Below, one piece after another: positions 23,621-31,707 of a DNA stretch of 48,071 nt. The notes beneath the pieces are model-generated. The model saw only the letters and a program-made list of their open reading frames with translations, did not search any database and was not told the DNA's origin. This DNA is from a virus. Every line of letters begins with the position of its first letter. Position 1 is the stretch's first letter. The stretch covers positions 1-48,071 of the IMG/VR virus record IMGVR_UViG_3300045973_001492. One strand, written 5' to 3'. The position numbers and the translations under genes are program-made.

Positions 23621-24469
23621 ATGAAACAAAAAGTTATCGAGTTCTTCCAGAACTTACCAGAAGCCAAACACGAGCAATTCAACAAAGCGTTTGAATTGTA
23701 CCGACAATCCGAAGGCAAAAGCCTTGGAGCCGAAAAAGTAATCAACGCTACAGGATATACGCCTGCAAGTTTAGAAAATCTTTTGTACGATTTGCAGAAG
23801 CTTCACGACATTAGTGATGTGGAGAAATTTAGCATTCAGTATTCAGTGAGCAGTGAGCAGATTGCAGAACTGGAATCCGAAAAAGAAGATTTAGAATTTG
23901 AAAACGAACATTTGAAGGATGAAAACGAAGATTTAAAATCCGAAGTTGAAACTTTGAAACTCGCTCCAAAACTAGATGCAAAAGCTATTCGGGTGGAATT
24001 TCCTTTCTTGAATGATGCAGCTTGTCCGGATGAATTGAAAATATTGATGGCAGATAAAATATCTGCTTGGAATCGCTATTTAGAAGCTTATGAAAAAATA
24101 CAAAAAATTAAAGCAGGTGAATTAGTTGTTACTGAAAAAGAAAGTGTGGTTCTAGCATTGATTTGTGTTTCTAATTTCAAAGAAAATAAAGAAATCTACG
24201 ATGAATTGAATTGTTATCAAACTACTGGGAAAGTACTTGGTGTTCATCCTATATTCAAAAAACTGCAATTGTCCAGGGAAGTAGAGACAATGACCGCCGA
24301 TGAGTTGATTAAATACAAAGGCTCTAGTGCTAAATATTTTTCTGTAAAGAAAACAGCCTTGGCCAAAGCTAAAAAAGCGAAAGACGAAGCCAAAGTTACC
24401 GAGATTGAAGTTGCTCTTGCCGAACGTCACGACAAACTGTTTCTTGTAAACAAGAAGCTGGGAGTTTAG
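23621..24469 (+). CDS. Coiled-coil protein, partner of PLD-like gene
   Basis: A 282-residue protein. The N-terminal domain (MKQKVIEFFQNLPEAKHEQF to SLENLLYDLQKLHDI) is helical and HTH-like. About 80-120 is a strong acidic coiled coil with repeated E-D-L-x-x-E units (SEKEDLEFENEHLKDENEDL). The middle (AKAIRVEFPFLNDAACPDEL) and the C-terminal helical part (TALAKAKKAKDEAKVTEIEV) follow. Its stop lies directly against the next ATG, so it is probably co-translated with the PLD-like protein. The function is unknown. Confidence 0.5.
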   Translation: MKQKVIEFFQNLPEAKHEQFNKAFELYRQSEGKSLGAEKVINATGYTPASLENLLYDLQKLHDISDVEKFSIQYSVSSEQIAELESEKEDLEFENEHLKDENEDLKSEVETLKLAPKLDAKAIRVEFPFLNDAACPDELKILMADKISAWNRYLEAYEKIQKIKAGELVVTEKESVVLALICVSNFKENKEIYDELNCYQTTGKVLGVHPIFKKLQLSREVETMTADELIKYKGSSAKYFSVKKTALAKAKKAKDEAKVTEIEVALAERHDKLFLVNKKLGV

Positions 24470-25063
24470 ATGCTGTTTAATTACAAGGATATCCTGGTAA
24501 AGAAAGAAGATTTACCTACTGACAAAAAAGAGGAGCTATTTACATCCAAGTATCTAGCTTCTCATTATCAAAAAGTAAGTTCCTTGGAAAATGACCTGAT
24601 GCGGGTTCCTTGCCCGGAAGAGTTTTTCTTCTTGCAGAGCGATACGGCTTTCAACGCTTTTACCTTTATCCCGTTGGTAGCGAAGTTGTATCCCATAAAA
24701 GAGTTGCACGCATCTACATACAGCATTTCCCGCAAGGTTATCAGTGCATTGATAGAAATGCACGACAAAGGACAAATTGAGCGCGTCACGCTACTGGTTA
24801 GCGATAGTATGATCAAACGAAATCCCTTGACGATTGAAAACCTGATGGCAATGGCAAGCAGTCGCCCGAATGTAACGGTTTTGTATGCTTGGGTTCACGC
24901 TAAAGTTTGTTTGTTGCAAACACACGAACATTATTATGTGATTGAAGGTTCAGGGAACTGGAGCGAAAATGCACATTATGAGCAGTACACTTTTGCCAAT
25001 AGCAAGGGGTTGTATGATTTTAGAATGAAATTATTTACGGACAGTAAATTAAAAAAATATTGA
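24470..25063 (+). CDS. PLD-like phosphodiesterase-fold protein
   Basis: A 197-residue protein with one degenerate phospholipase D half. The segment AWVHAKVCLLQTHEHYYVIE followed by GSGNWSENAHYEQYT near 141-175 matches the PLD core H-x-K-(x)n-G-S-x-N, with His, Lys and the GSGNWS block present and the usual Asp replaced. Upstream (HASTYSISRKVISALIEMHD, 'RVTLLVSDSMIKRN') is the alpha/beta part usual before that motif. A homodimer could form one active site, as in single-HKD nucleases. It could act as a nuclease or only bind DNA. Confidence 0.65.
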   Translation: MLFNYKDILVKKEDLPTDKKEELFTSKYLASHYQKVSSLENDLMRVPCPEEFFFLQSDTAFNAFTFIPLVAKLYPIKELHASTYSISRKVISALIEMHDKGQIERVTLLVSDSMIKRNPLTIENLMAMASSRPNVTVLYAWVHAKVCLLQTHEHYYVIEGSGNWSENAHYEQYTFANSKGLYDFRMKLFTDSKLKKY

Positions 25064-25064
25064 T

Positions 25065-25349
25065 ATGCCAGGACTAAAAATATTTGAGTTAAAACCTGAA
25101 TATGTAGATACAATTTCCGATGATTTGATTGACGGTGTATTATATATATCTGAAAAATACGGATGCGCAATACATCTATGCGCCTGTGGTTGTGGAAAAA
25201 AAACGGTAACCCCTATTAATGGAAGAGGCTGGACTTTAGTTAGAAACCAAGAGAAAGTTACTTTAAGACCATCAATCGGTAATTTTAACGGAGAAAGTCC
25301 GTATCACGCCCATTATTTTATTACAGAGAATAAAATAGAATGGTTATAG
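25065..25349 (+). CDS. DUF6527 family protein (Cys-rich)
   Basis: A 94-residue protein with the DUF6527 core: DGVLYISEKYGCAIHLCACG, then CGKKTVTPINGRGWTLV, 'VTLRPSIGNFNGESPYHAHY' and the closing 'ENKIEWL'. The Cys-x-Cys-x-x-x/C cluster with the late His is probably a zinc ribbon. DUF6527 is known in phages and also beside bacterial ubiquitin-like conjugation operons; here it stands with phage genes only. It starts 1 nt after the PLD-like gene stop. Confidence 0.7.
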   Translation: MPGLKIFELKPEYVDTISDDLIDGVLYISEKYGCAIHLCACGCGKKTVTPINGRGWTLVRNQEKVTLRPSIGNFNGESPYHAHYFITENKIEWL

Positions 25350-25394
25350 AAATTGTTTGCGGAAAATAAATTCAAAAAATATTAAAACTAAAAT

Positions 25395-25646
25395 ATGACA
25401 CCAATAAATTTTAAAGAATCAATGATTGAATTGAAAAAACCTTCTTCAATGACAGAAGAAGAGTGTGGAAGTTTGCCGATTCATCAAACAGAAGATGGAG
25501 TTTGCATTTCCTGTTGGACTGTTCCTTTTTGGAAAAGATTAAAATTTTTATTTCACGGAAAAATATGGTTGGGAATTCATTCCGGAAGAACTCAACCTCC
25601 AGTTTGGTTAGATTGTACAAAAACAGTTTTTACAAAACCGCAATGA
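25395..25646 (+). CDS. Conserved phage protein, companion of DUF6527
   Basis: An 83-residue protein. The C-terminal phrase ISCWTVPFWKRLKFLFHGKI followed by WLGIHSGRTQPPVWLD is a recognisable small phage protein pattern that often lies right beside DUF6527-type genes. The N-terminus (MTPINFKESMIELKKPSSMT) is variable. Its stop overlaps the ATG of the next membrane peptide (ATGA). The function is not known. Confidence 0.6.
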   Translation: MTPINFKESMIELKKPSSMTEEECGSLPIHQTEDGVCISCWTVPFWKRLKFLFHGKIWLGIHSGRTQPPVWLDCTKTVFTKPQ

Positions 25647-25795
25647 CAAACCTTATCTACATACTAATCAAAATTATCCTTGGGATTGTTGCTGCTATGC
25701 TTGGATTTCTTGGAATTGTAGTGATTTTTATCCTGGCATTGCCTTTGGTTGGTTGGAACAAATCGAAGTATATATTTAAAAAAGTAGCACGATGA
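25643..25795 (+). CDS. 50-residue membrane protein
   Basis: The peptide starts MTNLIYILIKIILGIVAAML and has one long hydrophobic stretch (about 4-38, with a glycine in the middle, possibly a hairpin), then a basic end (NKSKYIFKKVAR). It overlaps the stop of the 25395 gene and the ATG of the next gene, both as ATGA, so three genes are linked translationally. Possibly a holin-like or exclusion peptide; not recognised. Confidence 0.5.
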   Translation: MTNLIYILIKIILGIVAAMLGFLGIVVIFILALPLVGWNKSKYIFKKVAR

Positions 25796-25965
25796 AACTA
25801 GCAGGAATTATATTAATCATCCTTGCATTATTGCTTGGAAGCGCCACTTCTAATTTGCCGTTGGGTTTTCCTATTGAGCTATTTGTGGCAATATCTTTTA
25901 TAGATTTTATGGTTGGAATGTATCTTTTGATTAAGGGCGAAAAATACCCAGAAAAAGGGAATTAA
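25792..25965 (+). CDS. 57-residue membrane protein with two spans
   Basis: A frame overlapping the previous stop by 4 nt encodes MKLAGIILIILALLLGSATS and then ELFVAISFIDFMVGMYLLIK, two hydrophobic spans split by NLPLGFP, with a charged end (GEKYPEKGN). It is too short for most gene callers, yet coupling and clear hydrophobic design support it. Along with the 50-residue peptide it could form a two-component pore. Confidence 0.5.
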   Translation: MKLAGIILIILALLLGSATSNLPLGFPIELFVAISFIDFMVGMYLLIKGEKYPEKGN

Positions 25966-25981
25966 ATTTAAAATTGATATT

Positions 25982-26473
25982 ATGAATAGAAAAATAAAAT
26001 TTAGAGTTTGGAATGGGTCAAAAATGGAGCATAATATTATGGCTGGATTTTTAGGTTCATTTTATGTTCAAGGCATTGATGAAAAGGATTCTGCAAGTAT
26101 GAGCCAATTCAATACAAAATATTTTGAAAACACTCCATTAATGCAATTCACTGGATTAGTTGACAAAAAAGGAAATGATGTTTACGAAGGTGATATCATT
26201 AAATGGAAAACAACTAGATGGCATACTGATGAACAAAGATTAAAAGGTGTTGCTATGCCTAAGTTTTTTGTTTCTCCTGTTTTATGGAAAGATGGAGAAT
26301 TTCTAGTTAACGAAAGTGATGATATTGGTTTAGATGTAGATGATTATGATACTCCATTATGCTGTTTTTTTGTAGACTCAATGGACAATAAATTTGATTT
26401 CAAAGCGGAAGTTATTGGAAACATTTATGAAAATCCAGAATTACTCACAAACTATGAACCTAATCGAAAATAG
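25982..26473 (+). CDS. YopX family phage protein
   Basis: A 163-residue protein with the YopX layout: the start MNRKIKFRVWNGSKMEHNIM, then PLMQFTGLVDKKGNDVYEGD followed by 'IIKWK', and the end 'FKAEVIGNIYENPELL'. YopX proteins are common in phages and prophages; their job is not known. Length is typical. Its 3' end overlaps the next gene by 20 nt. Confidence 0.85.
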   Translation: MNRKIKFRVWNGSKMEHNIMAGFLGSFYVQGIDEKDSASMSQFNTKYFENTPLMQFTGLVDKKGNDVYEGDIIKWKTTRWHTDEQRLKGVAMPKFFVSPVLWKDGEFLVNESDDIGLDVDDYDTPLCCFFVDSMDNKFDFKAEVIGNIYENPELLTNYEPNRK

Positions 26474-26780
26474 ATTTTCAGACGAAGAGCTGACTTCCAT
26501 CGAAGACTTGGCGGCTTGCAATTATTCTCCTGAGAAGATTGCGCTGTATCTTGATGTGGATAAGGCTGCGTTTTTGCAAACTTGGTACAATAAAGAAAGT
26601 TTAGTTCGAATGGCTTACGAGCGTGGGAAACTAGTAACTGATTTTAATATTAGCAACAAACAAAAGGAATTGGCAGTGGCGGGAAATATTACTGCAGCAC
26701 AAATATTTATTGGTTTGCGAGAAGCTACAGAAATAGAACGAATTAGGGACCAAATTTTATACGGACACGATGCTGATTAA
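26454..26780 (+). CDS. Putative terminase small subunit-like HTH protein
   Basis: A 108-residue protein starting MNLIENRFSDEELTSIEDLA. It holds a helix-turn-helix (CNYSPEKIALYLDVDKAAFL) and a C-terminal helical part (ISNKQKELAVAGNITAAQIF) like the oligomerisation region of small terminase subunits of other phages. It lies two genes before the large terminase. The start at 26454 was chosen because the upstream in-frame ATG would be inside the YopX coding sequence. Confidence 0.55.
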   Translation: MNLIENRFSDEELTSIEDLAACNYSPEKIALYLDVDKAAFLQTWYNKESLVRMAYERGKLVTDFNISNKQKELAVAGNITAAQIFIGLREATEIERIRDQILYGHDAD

Positions 26781-27396
26781 CGATGTAGGCCTTGACGATT
26801 TGAAAGAATTTTTGGAGACGGGAAACCCTGACAATGCTCCAGAAGCGATTGTGCAATATATTGAACTATTGACACGCATTCACGGAATGACTTTGCGCAT
26901 TGATAAATTTGGAAGCAAAGAAGCGGTTCTGAAACATCTAATCGCTTTTGAGGGATTGTCTCGCTACAAAGCTTCGCTTGTTTATAACGAAACTTTGGAA
27001 TATTTCTACACTGATAAAGAGGTTTCTAAAAAGGCGTGGCGTAATTTTTATGCCGCTATTTTAGATCAAGAAATCAACTTCTCCAGGAGAATCAAAAAAG
27101 ATACTGCAGATTCGAAACGAATTGCAGAAATGGTAGAAAAAGCAGCGAATATGAGAGGCGCATTCGATGAAGAAATCGAGGAACTACCAGAAGAATTATT
27201 CCGCACTCCATACATTGTTTACACTTGCGACCCTGAACTTTTAGGATTGCCAAAAGTGGACAGGAACAAACTTTCGGCTCAGATAGATGCTTATCCGGAA
27301 CTATCCGAAAAAGAGAAAATCCAAATCAAGCGTGAGGCTCAAATTTTACCTATAAATATATTCCCAAATGAGCAGGAGAACCCACGTAAATCTTGA
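26770..27396 (+). CDS. Terminase-associated protein
   Basis: A 208-residue, mainly helical protein (LKEFLETGNPDNAPEAIVQY, 'LKHLIAFEGLSRYKASLVYN', 'RRIKKDTADSKRIAEMVEKA'). It overlaps the gene before it by 11 nt and the terminase large subunit by 29 nt, so the three are made together. It may be a second DNA-recognition part of the packaging machine. No named family was recognised. Confidence 0.5.
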   Translation: MLINDVGLDDLKEFLETGNPDNAPEAIVQYIELLTRIHGMTLRIDKFGSKEAVLKHLIAFEGLSRYKASLVYNETLEYFYTDKEVSKKAWRNFYAAILDQEINFSRRIKKDTADSKRIAEMVEKAANMRGAFDEEIEELPEELFRTPYIVYTCDPELLGLPKVDRNKLSAQIDAYPELSEKEKIQIKREAQILPINIFPNEQENPRKS

Positions 27397-29071
27397 TGAT
27401 GATAGAGTGACGGGACAATATGCCTCTTGGATAAAGATGGCGATTGACTTGATTGCTCCCAAAAATTTATATCTTATTGCAGGTCGTGCGACGGCGAAAA
27501 CTTCGGATATTATTGCGGAGCGTTCGATGGCGATTTGTAGAGATATGCCACATAATAAGTCGGTTTTTGTGTCGGATACTTATGTGAATGCCTTGAAAAA
27601 CATCACTCCTACACTTATCGAGGGATGGAACCGTAAAGGATGGCGCGAGGGAATTCATTATGTTACGGATAGCCGACCTCCTACTCACTTCAAAAAATGT
27701 TATAAGCCAGTACAGACTTTCAAGCATACGATTTACACGTATCTGGGAAATGTTTTCACGATTGGGAGTTTAGACCAACCTAGCGGATTGGCGGGAGATT
27801 CCTTTCAACACAGGTTTGGTGATGAAGCTCGTTTGCTCAAAAAGGCTAAACTGGATAAACTTACTCCGGCTTTGCGTGGTGAGTATGCACAGTTTGGTAC
27901 TTCTCCTTATTATCGTGGGAATACATTTACTACGGATATGCCTAATATTCTTCTGGGTGATGATGATTGGATTATGGCGCAGGAAAAGAATATGGATTTA
28001 GACCAGGTTAAAAATGCGCTGCAGGTTGGACTGGTTCTAAACGAAATTAAGCGCGAAGTTTTGGCGGCCGTGCAAATCAAGGATTATGTAGCGGTTGAAA
28101 GTTTGAAAAAACAATTGGTAAAATGGACGATGCACTGGGTTCGAGCTCGCAAGGATCTCACTTTTTTTTATGTGGTTTCTTCGTTTGTAAATGTTGATAT
28201 CCTTACGGACGGTTTTTTTGCGGACAGTTTGAAAGCGTTGGGTATTGAAGGGTTTAAAAGTGCGATTCTTTCTTTTAAAGTCAATATCACGAAAGGAGAG
28301 AAATTCTACGGAAATCTTGGCGAGCATCATTTTTATGATGACGGCGTGATTACGGAATACTATAACAAATTTTCATTGACGGACGAGATTGAGGAAAGCA
28401 GTTTGGCATTGCGGCACATTGACCACAATGCGAAACTGGAAGCGGGTGTGGATTTTGGCGATATGTGTAGTATCGTGACGGCACAGCCTAGAGGGAACTA
28501 CTTATATTGCCTTAAAGAATTCCACACATTGGCACCGGAGAATGAAATACAGTTGGGTAGGAAGTTTACGGAATTTTACAAGTATCACAAGGTTAAAATC
28601 CTTGATATGTACTATGACCGTTCGGGAAATCAGAATAGCAAAACGAAACGCGACTGGGCGAACGCTTTGAAAAATGCGATTGAATTTCAGAATGGGGTTT
28701 CGACTGGATGGACTGTTAACTTAATGTCGTTGAATCAGGCTACGATTTACCAAGATGAAGAGTTTGCTTTCGCCAAAGCTTTGATGGGAGAAACGACCGC
28801 CACGCTCATAAAACTAAAGATTGACAAGTTCCAGTGCAAATGCCTAAAAAGTTCCTTAGAACTCACGAAAATCAAAATAAAAATTGATACCAAAACTGGG
28901 TCAAGGACTTTGCACAAGGATAAATCTAGCGAGGCATTGCCGATTCTTTTACGGCCAATGTACTCGACAAACTTCTCGGATGCGTTTAAATATTTGATTT
29001 ATCGTAGAAGTTTTGTGGACCAGGTGAATACGCATAGTCAGTTTAGTGGAATGGATCCGAGTGTGAATTAA
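27368..29071 (+). CDS. terL: Terminase large subunit
   Basis: A 567-residue packaging motor. The ATPase has a deviant Walker A (LIAGRATAKTSDI, Gly38 to Thr44), an adenine-side segment 'HNKSVFVSDTYVNAL', and a Walker B-like RFGDEARLL with the Asp-Glu pair near 149-151. The nuclease half has the first acidic residue in 'LEAGVDFGDMCSIVTAQP' near 360 and a second in 'ILDMYYDRSGNQNSK' near 413, as in RNase H-like terminase nucleases. It would cut concatemers and drive DNA through the portal. In this genome the portal gene lies 4 kb farther on, beyond two accessory operons. Confidence 0.85.
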   Translation: MSRRTHVNLDDDRVTGQYASWIKMAIDLIAPKNLYLIAGRATAKTSDIIAERSMAICRDMPHNKSVFVSDTYVNALKNITPTLIEGWNRKGWREGIHYVTDSRPPTHFKKCYKPVQTFKHTIYTYLGNVFTIGSLDQPSGLAGDSFQHRFGDEARLLKKAKLDKLTPALRGEYAQFGTSPYYRGNTFTTDMPNILLGDDDWIMAQEKNMDLDQVKNALQVGLVLNEIKREVLAAVQIKDYVAVESLKKQLVKWTMHWVRARKDLTFFYVVSSFVNVDILTDGFFADSLKALGIEGFKSAILSFKVNITKGEKFYGNLGEHHFYDDGVITEYYNKFSLTDEIEESSLALRHIDHNAKLEAGVDFGDMCSIVTAQPRGNYLYCLKEFHTLAPENEIQLGRKFTEFYKYHKVKILDMYYDRSGNQNSKTKRDWANALKNAIEFQNGVSTGWTVNLMSLNQATIYQDEEFAFAKALMGETTATLIKLKIDKFQCKCLKSSLELTKIKIKIDTKTGSRTLHKDKSSEALPILLRPMYSTNFSDAFKYLIYRRSFVDQVNTHSQFSGMDPSVN

Positions 29072-29087
29072 ATTTTATTTATAATTC

Positions 29088-29117
29088 CGTATATGTACGT
29101 AAAAATGATTATATTTG
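29088..29117 (+). promoter_or_regulatory. Promoter with CGTANNNNTACG operator
   Basis: The palindrome CGTA-TATG-TACG lies at 29088-29099 and a -7 element TATATTTG (TAnnTTTG) at 29110-29117, five nt before the ATG at 29122. The same palindrome, with flanking TATAATT, occurs at the promoter of the opposite operon (32438-32449) and at 37179-37190. This should start the small operon 29122-30402 independently of the terminase. Confidence 0.6.
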
Positions 29118-29121
29118 AAAT

Positions 29122-29412
29122 ATGGAAACGAAACAAACAACATTCAAAAACCTTTCGGTTTTAAAGGCAGCGCAACAAAGTGTAAAAGCGGAGTTGGGCG
29201 ATAAATACGATACTATTGTTGCTCCTTATATTCAAATTATTGAGATGGTTATGAAAGCCAATTCTATCAATGAGTTTGAAGCTTTGAAAAAGATTAAGGA
29301 TAAAACTGAAATTTATAAAAAAGTAGATTCTCCTTTGTTTTTCGCATCTGCTTTGATTGAAATTACTGAGGCGAAACATTTTGTGGGGTTTAGGGATAAA
29401 ATTAACTTATAA
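29122..29412 (+). CDS. Unknown 96-residue protein, accessory operon
   Basis: The first gene of a four-gene operon behind its own promoter: METKQTTFKNLSVLKAAQQS. It is helical (IVAPYIQIIEMVMKAN, 'FEALKKIKDKTEIYKKV') and ends DKINL. I do not recognise it. The stop codon is part of a repeated leader ACTTATAAGTGAA that also stands before the three following genes or their starts. Confidence 0.45.
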   Translation: METKQTTFKNLSVLKAAQQSVKAELGDKYDTIVAPYIQIIEMVMKANSINEFEALKKIKDKTEIYKKVDSPLFFASALIEITEAKHFVGFRDKINL

Positions 29413-29422
29413 GTGAATTTTT

Positions 29423-29695
29423 ATGTATTTAAATAACGTAACTATATATCAAGGACGTAGTTCAGGAATGAAAGCTTTAAGAATAAGAGGTAATGAAATA
29501 TCTAAACTAGCCAATGAAAAAAATGTTATAATTGGTTGGGATAACATAGGAACTAATTATCAGATTTATATTGAAAGCATTACTCATATAAGAATATTTG
29601 AAGAAACGGTCTTAACTAGAGGAGTTGTTACTGTAGAAAAAATCAATGCCTTTTATGATATATTTGAAAAAGAACTAGAAAACATTAACTTATAA
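29423..29695 (+). CDS. Unknown 90-residue protein, accessory operon
   Basis: A beta-rich small protein (MYLNNVTIYQGRSSGMKALR, 'NVIIGWDNIGTNYQIYIESI') with a helical end, FYDIFEKELENINL. It is preceded by ACTTATAAGTGAATTTTT (palindrome ACTTATAAGT at 29405-29414). It is unrelated by eye to its neighbours. Function unknown. Confidence 0.45.
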   Translation: MYLNNVTIYQGRSSGMKALRIRGNEISKLANEKNVIIGWDNIGTNYQIYIESITHIRIFEETVLTRGVVTVEKINAFYDIFEKELENINL

Positions 29696-29704
29696 GTGAA
29701 ATAT

Positions 29705-30094
29705 ATGATACCTGTTAAACTTGAAGAGCCAATCTGGATGGAAGATTTCAATAAAATGAATGATAGGCTTAAAAATACTTTTTCGGATATGGTAAAGTTC
29801 CAAGAGGAATTTCTTTGCTCAAAACTAATTAGTAATCGAGATAAGGCTTTAGAGGAATTAGTTCGTGAGCGATTATACAAGCTTAATTATAAATTTAGAA
29901 ATGATGAGCTTTTTTATAATTTTGTTCAAAACCGAATTACAAGAATAGGTTTTTCCGAAGCTCCCAATATTGAATATTTATACTTAGATTATATTTCAGA
30001 AGAAAACAGAGGTGTTTTATTAGCTACTTTTTCAAGGAATATCGAATATGATTACGATAATTTTTCTGGAAAAATAACAATGTCAATTGGATAA
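29705..30094 (+). CDS. Unknown 129-residue protein, accessory operon
   Basis: A helical, charged protein: MIPVKLEEPIWMEDFNKMND, then LKNTFSDMVKFQEEFLCSKL and RDKALEELVRERLYKLNYKF, ending in a beta part (LLATFSRNIEYDYDNFSG). The ATG at 29705 follows the leader palindrome at 29688-29697; an in-frame GTG at 29696 is part of that repeat and is less likely the start. Function unknown. Confidence 0.45.
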   Translation: MIPVKLEEPIWMEDFNKMNDRLKNTFSDMVKFQEEFLCSKLISNRDKALEELVRERLYKLNYKFRNDELFYNFVQNRITRIGFSEAPNIEYLYLDYISEENRGVLLATFSRNIEYDYDNFSGKITMSIG

Positions 30095-30111
30095 CTTATA
30101 AGTGAATTTTT

Positions 30112-30402
30112 ATGGAAAAGGGTAAAAGATATAAAGCCTATTATTCTCGTTATGGAGTTATTGGCTTTGAAAAATTTGAAGAATTAGAAAAAGCTACTGA
30201 ATTTCTATCTAATCAAGAAAACGAAGGAAACATTTGCGGAATAGGCGTTTATGATCAACAGGAAAAAATATTTTATTCTTCTGATAATCTTGATGTTTTT
30301 GGAATTTCAAAAGAGGAAGTTTTATCTATTAAATTAAAAGATTTAAAAAATATAGGGATTGAGCCACTTGAAGTAAAATTCCTTGAAAAACACAGTTTTT
30401 AG
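30112..30402 (+). CDS. Unknown 96-residue protein, accessory operon
   Basis: Starts MEKGKRYKAYYSRYGVIGFE after the third copy of the leader palindrome (30094-30103). A compact alpha/beta pattern (KFEELEKATEFLSNQENEGN, 'CGIGVYDQQEKIFYSSDNLD'). It ends the operon; two terminators follow. Function unknown. Confidence 0.45.
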   Translation: MEKGKRYKAYYSRYGVIGFEKFEELEKATEFLSNQENEGNICGIGVYDQQEKIFYSSDNLDVFGISKEEVLSIKLKDLKNIGIEPLEVKFLEKHSF

Positions 30403-30427
30403 AAAAAAGAAAAAATAAAGTCACTCT

Positions 30428-30454
30428 CCGCCCGCTTGGGCGGAAAAATTTTTT
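30428..30454 (+). terminator. GC-rich terminator of accessory operon
   Basis: CCGCCC (30428-30433) and GGGCGG (30438-30443) form a strong 6-bp stem with a GCTT loop, followed by five A's and six T's. It acts on rightward transcripts from the 29122 operon. Confidence 0.7.
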
Positions 30455-30461
30455 AGCATAA

Positions 30462-30487
30462 AAAAAGCACCTCGAAAGGTGCTTTTT
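30462..30487. terminator. Bidirectional terminator between converging operons
   Basis: AAAAAGCACCT (30462-30472) and AGGTGCTTTTT (30477-30487) pair over 11 bp with a CGAA loop, with T-tracts on both strands. It separates the rightward 29122 operon from the leftward DUF932 gene. Confidence 0.85.
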
Positions 30488-30489
30488 GC

Positions 30490-31350
30490 TTAGTAAACAA
30501 GCTCTAGGGCTGTATTGAATAACTCCTTATCGAGTTTCTTCTGTTGGTCAAAGGTTTTCTTCATCTTGCCGTGAAGTAGTTCATTGAAGGCATTATAGAC
30601 CATCCACATATTTGCATCTTCTTTCAAAACAAGGCTTTCGTTTTCTATGGTTTCGAGAACTAAACGAGCGTTAAGGCTTGGCGCTGGGTTTTTGTCGGAG
30701 GATTCAAATTTAAAAAGTTTGGTTTCTTCTGCTATGCGTTTGACAATTTCGGCAGGGTCAACGATTTTAAAATCGGCAAGTACCTCAAATTTTCGTCGAA
30801 GTTCGTAAAATTCATTATCTAGAAAATTATAGATTGTTTGCCCTATTGCAGGGAGAACCAACTCGGAAATATTTCCTCTGTGCTTCAAAGAAAATCCTAT
30901 TCCTGTTTTTGCGGTGTGCAGTCCGTTGCTGCATACTTCCCTAAAAAATCCAAATGTACCCGAAGTTTTGCAACTGCCATCATAGGAATTTGTAAAGCGG
31001 AGCATTGGACGAATTTTGTCTAATCCGTTTTTGATGTTGATGCTAAAATTATCATCGTTCAAAATGTAATCTACTGCAAAGCTTCGGTTATCTCGGTTTA
31101 TACTACGAGTAATATAATTGATGTCGGAATTGATTAGCATTTCTTCGACCTTATAAAAAAAGTCCTCGTTTGGCAAATGTCCGTAAGAATTTGAAACGAT
31201 GTTAACGATTCGATTCTCTGAAACTATTACTTTATCTAACCCTTTGCGGGTTGGTATGTCTAGATAGTTGCTAATTGGTAATAGGGCACTTTTTACAAAA
31301 ATGTTGTCGTTTTGTAATGGCTTGTTTAAAAATACGTTTGAATTTGTCAT
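30490..31350 (-). CDS. DUF932 family protein
   Basis: A 286-residue protein with the DUF932 layout: an N-terminal segment on 'VIVSENRIVNIVSNSYGHLP' and NEDFFYKVEEML, then MLRFTNSYDGSCKTSGTFGF followed by FREVCSNGLH, where the 'N-S-Y-D-G...G..R..C.NGL' phrase is diagnostic, and a helical end. DUF932 proteins are frequent on plasmids, integrative elements and phages; the archetype is an anti-restriction-like or plasmid protein of unknown mechanism. It is the last gene of a leftward operon and ends at the bidirectional terminator. Confidence 0.8.
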   Translation of the reverse strand: MTNSNVFLNKPLQNDNIFVKSALLPISNYLDIPTRKGLDKVIVSENRIVNIVSNSYGHLPNEDFFYKVEEMLINSDINYITRSINRDNRSFAVDYILNDDNFSINIKNGLDKIRPMLRFTNSYDGSCKTSGTFGFFREVCSNGLHTAKTGIGFSLKHRGNISELVLPAIGQTIYNFLDNEFYELRRKFEVLADFKIVDPAEIVKRIAEETKLFKFESSDKNPAPSLNARLVLETIENESLVLKEDANMWMVYNAFNELLHGKMKKTFDQQKKLDKELFNTALELVY

Positions 31351-31353
31351 GGC

Positions 31354-31515
31354 TTAAATTTTTGTGATTTTTTTTTCTGTTGTTGTTAAATAATAGGTGT
31401 TATCAAGATTGAACCCTTTTTTGATAATAAACTCTTCGGGGTCGTGCAGGTACTTTTTTTTGAGTTTTGATTTAAAAACTTTTCCGCTCATATAGTCTAA
31501 AATGAAAATGTACAT
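31354..31515 (-). CDS. Unknown 53-residue basic protein
   Basis: A leftward short frame between the DUF932 and SymE-like genes starting MYIFILDYMSGKVFKSKLKK and ending TTEKKITKI. It is rich in Lys and Tyr. A 3-nt gap separates each side from its neighbours, which supports a real operon gene. It has no recognised motif. Confidence 0.5.
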   Translation of the reverse strand: MYIFILDYMSGKVFKSKLKKKYLHDPEEFIIKKGFNLDNTYYLTTTEKKITKI

Positions 31516-31518
31516 AGA

Positions 31519-31707
31519 TTAATTTTTTTGGATTATTAATAAATTTTGTGAAACTGATATTGTCACACTCTCCCCTATTTCAAACCCTGCCTTTTGCATC
31601 CAATCGCCTGATAAAATAAGTTTTGGTTTGTGGGTGGGTTTCTTCCAAAGTGCTTTGCAATATTGGGAGGAAATTTTTAGTTTTCGGAGGTTAAAAAATG
31701 TACTCAT
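31519..31707 (-). CDS. SymE-like toxin family protein
   Basis: A 62-residue protein with the SymE signature: a basic N-terminal strand 'LRKLKISSQYC', then 'KPKLILSGDWMQKAGFEIGE' and the final strand SVTISVSQNLLIIQKN. The 'P.L.L.G.WL..AGF..G' phrase is specific to the family (AbrB-derived fold). In E. coli SymE is an RNA-cleaving type I toxin kept in check by an antisense RNA; many relatives have no known activity. Here it sits inside a phage accessory operon; no cognate antisense RNA was identified. It overlaps the start of its upstream neighbour's end by 17 nt. Confidence 0.75.
   Translation of the reverse strand: MSTFFNLRKLKISSQYCKALWKKPTHKPKLILSGDWMQKAGFEIGESVTISVSQNLLIIQKN

Noticed and set aside
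31560-31567. TGTCACAC inside the SymE-like gene
   Set aside because: Lies within coding sequence and not at a module start; probably chance.
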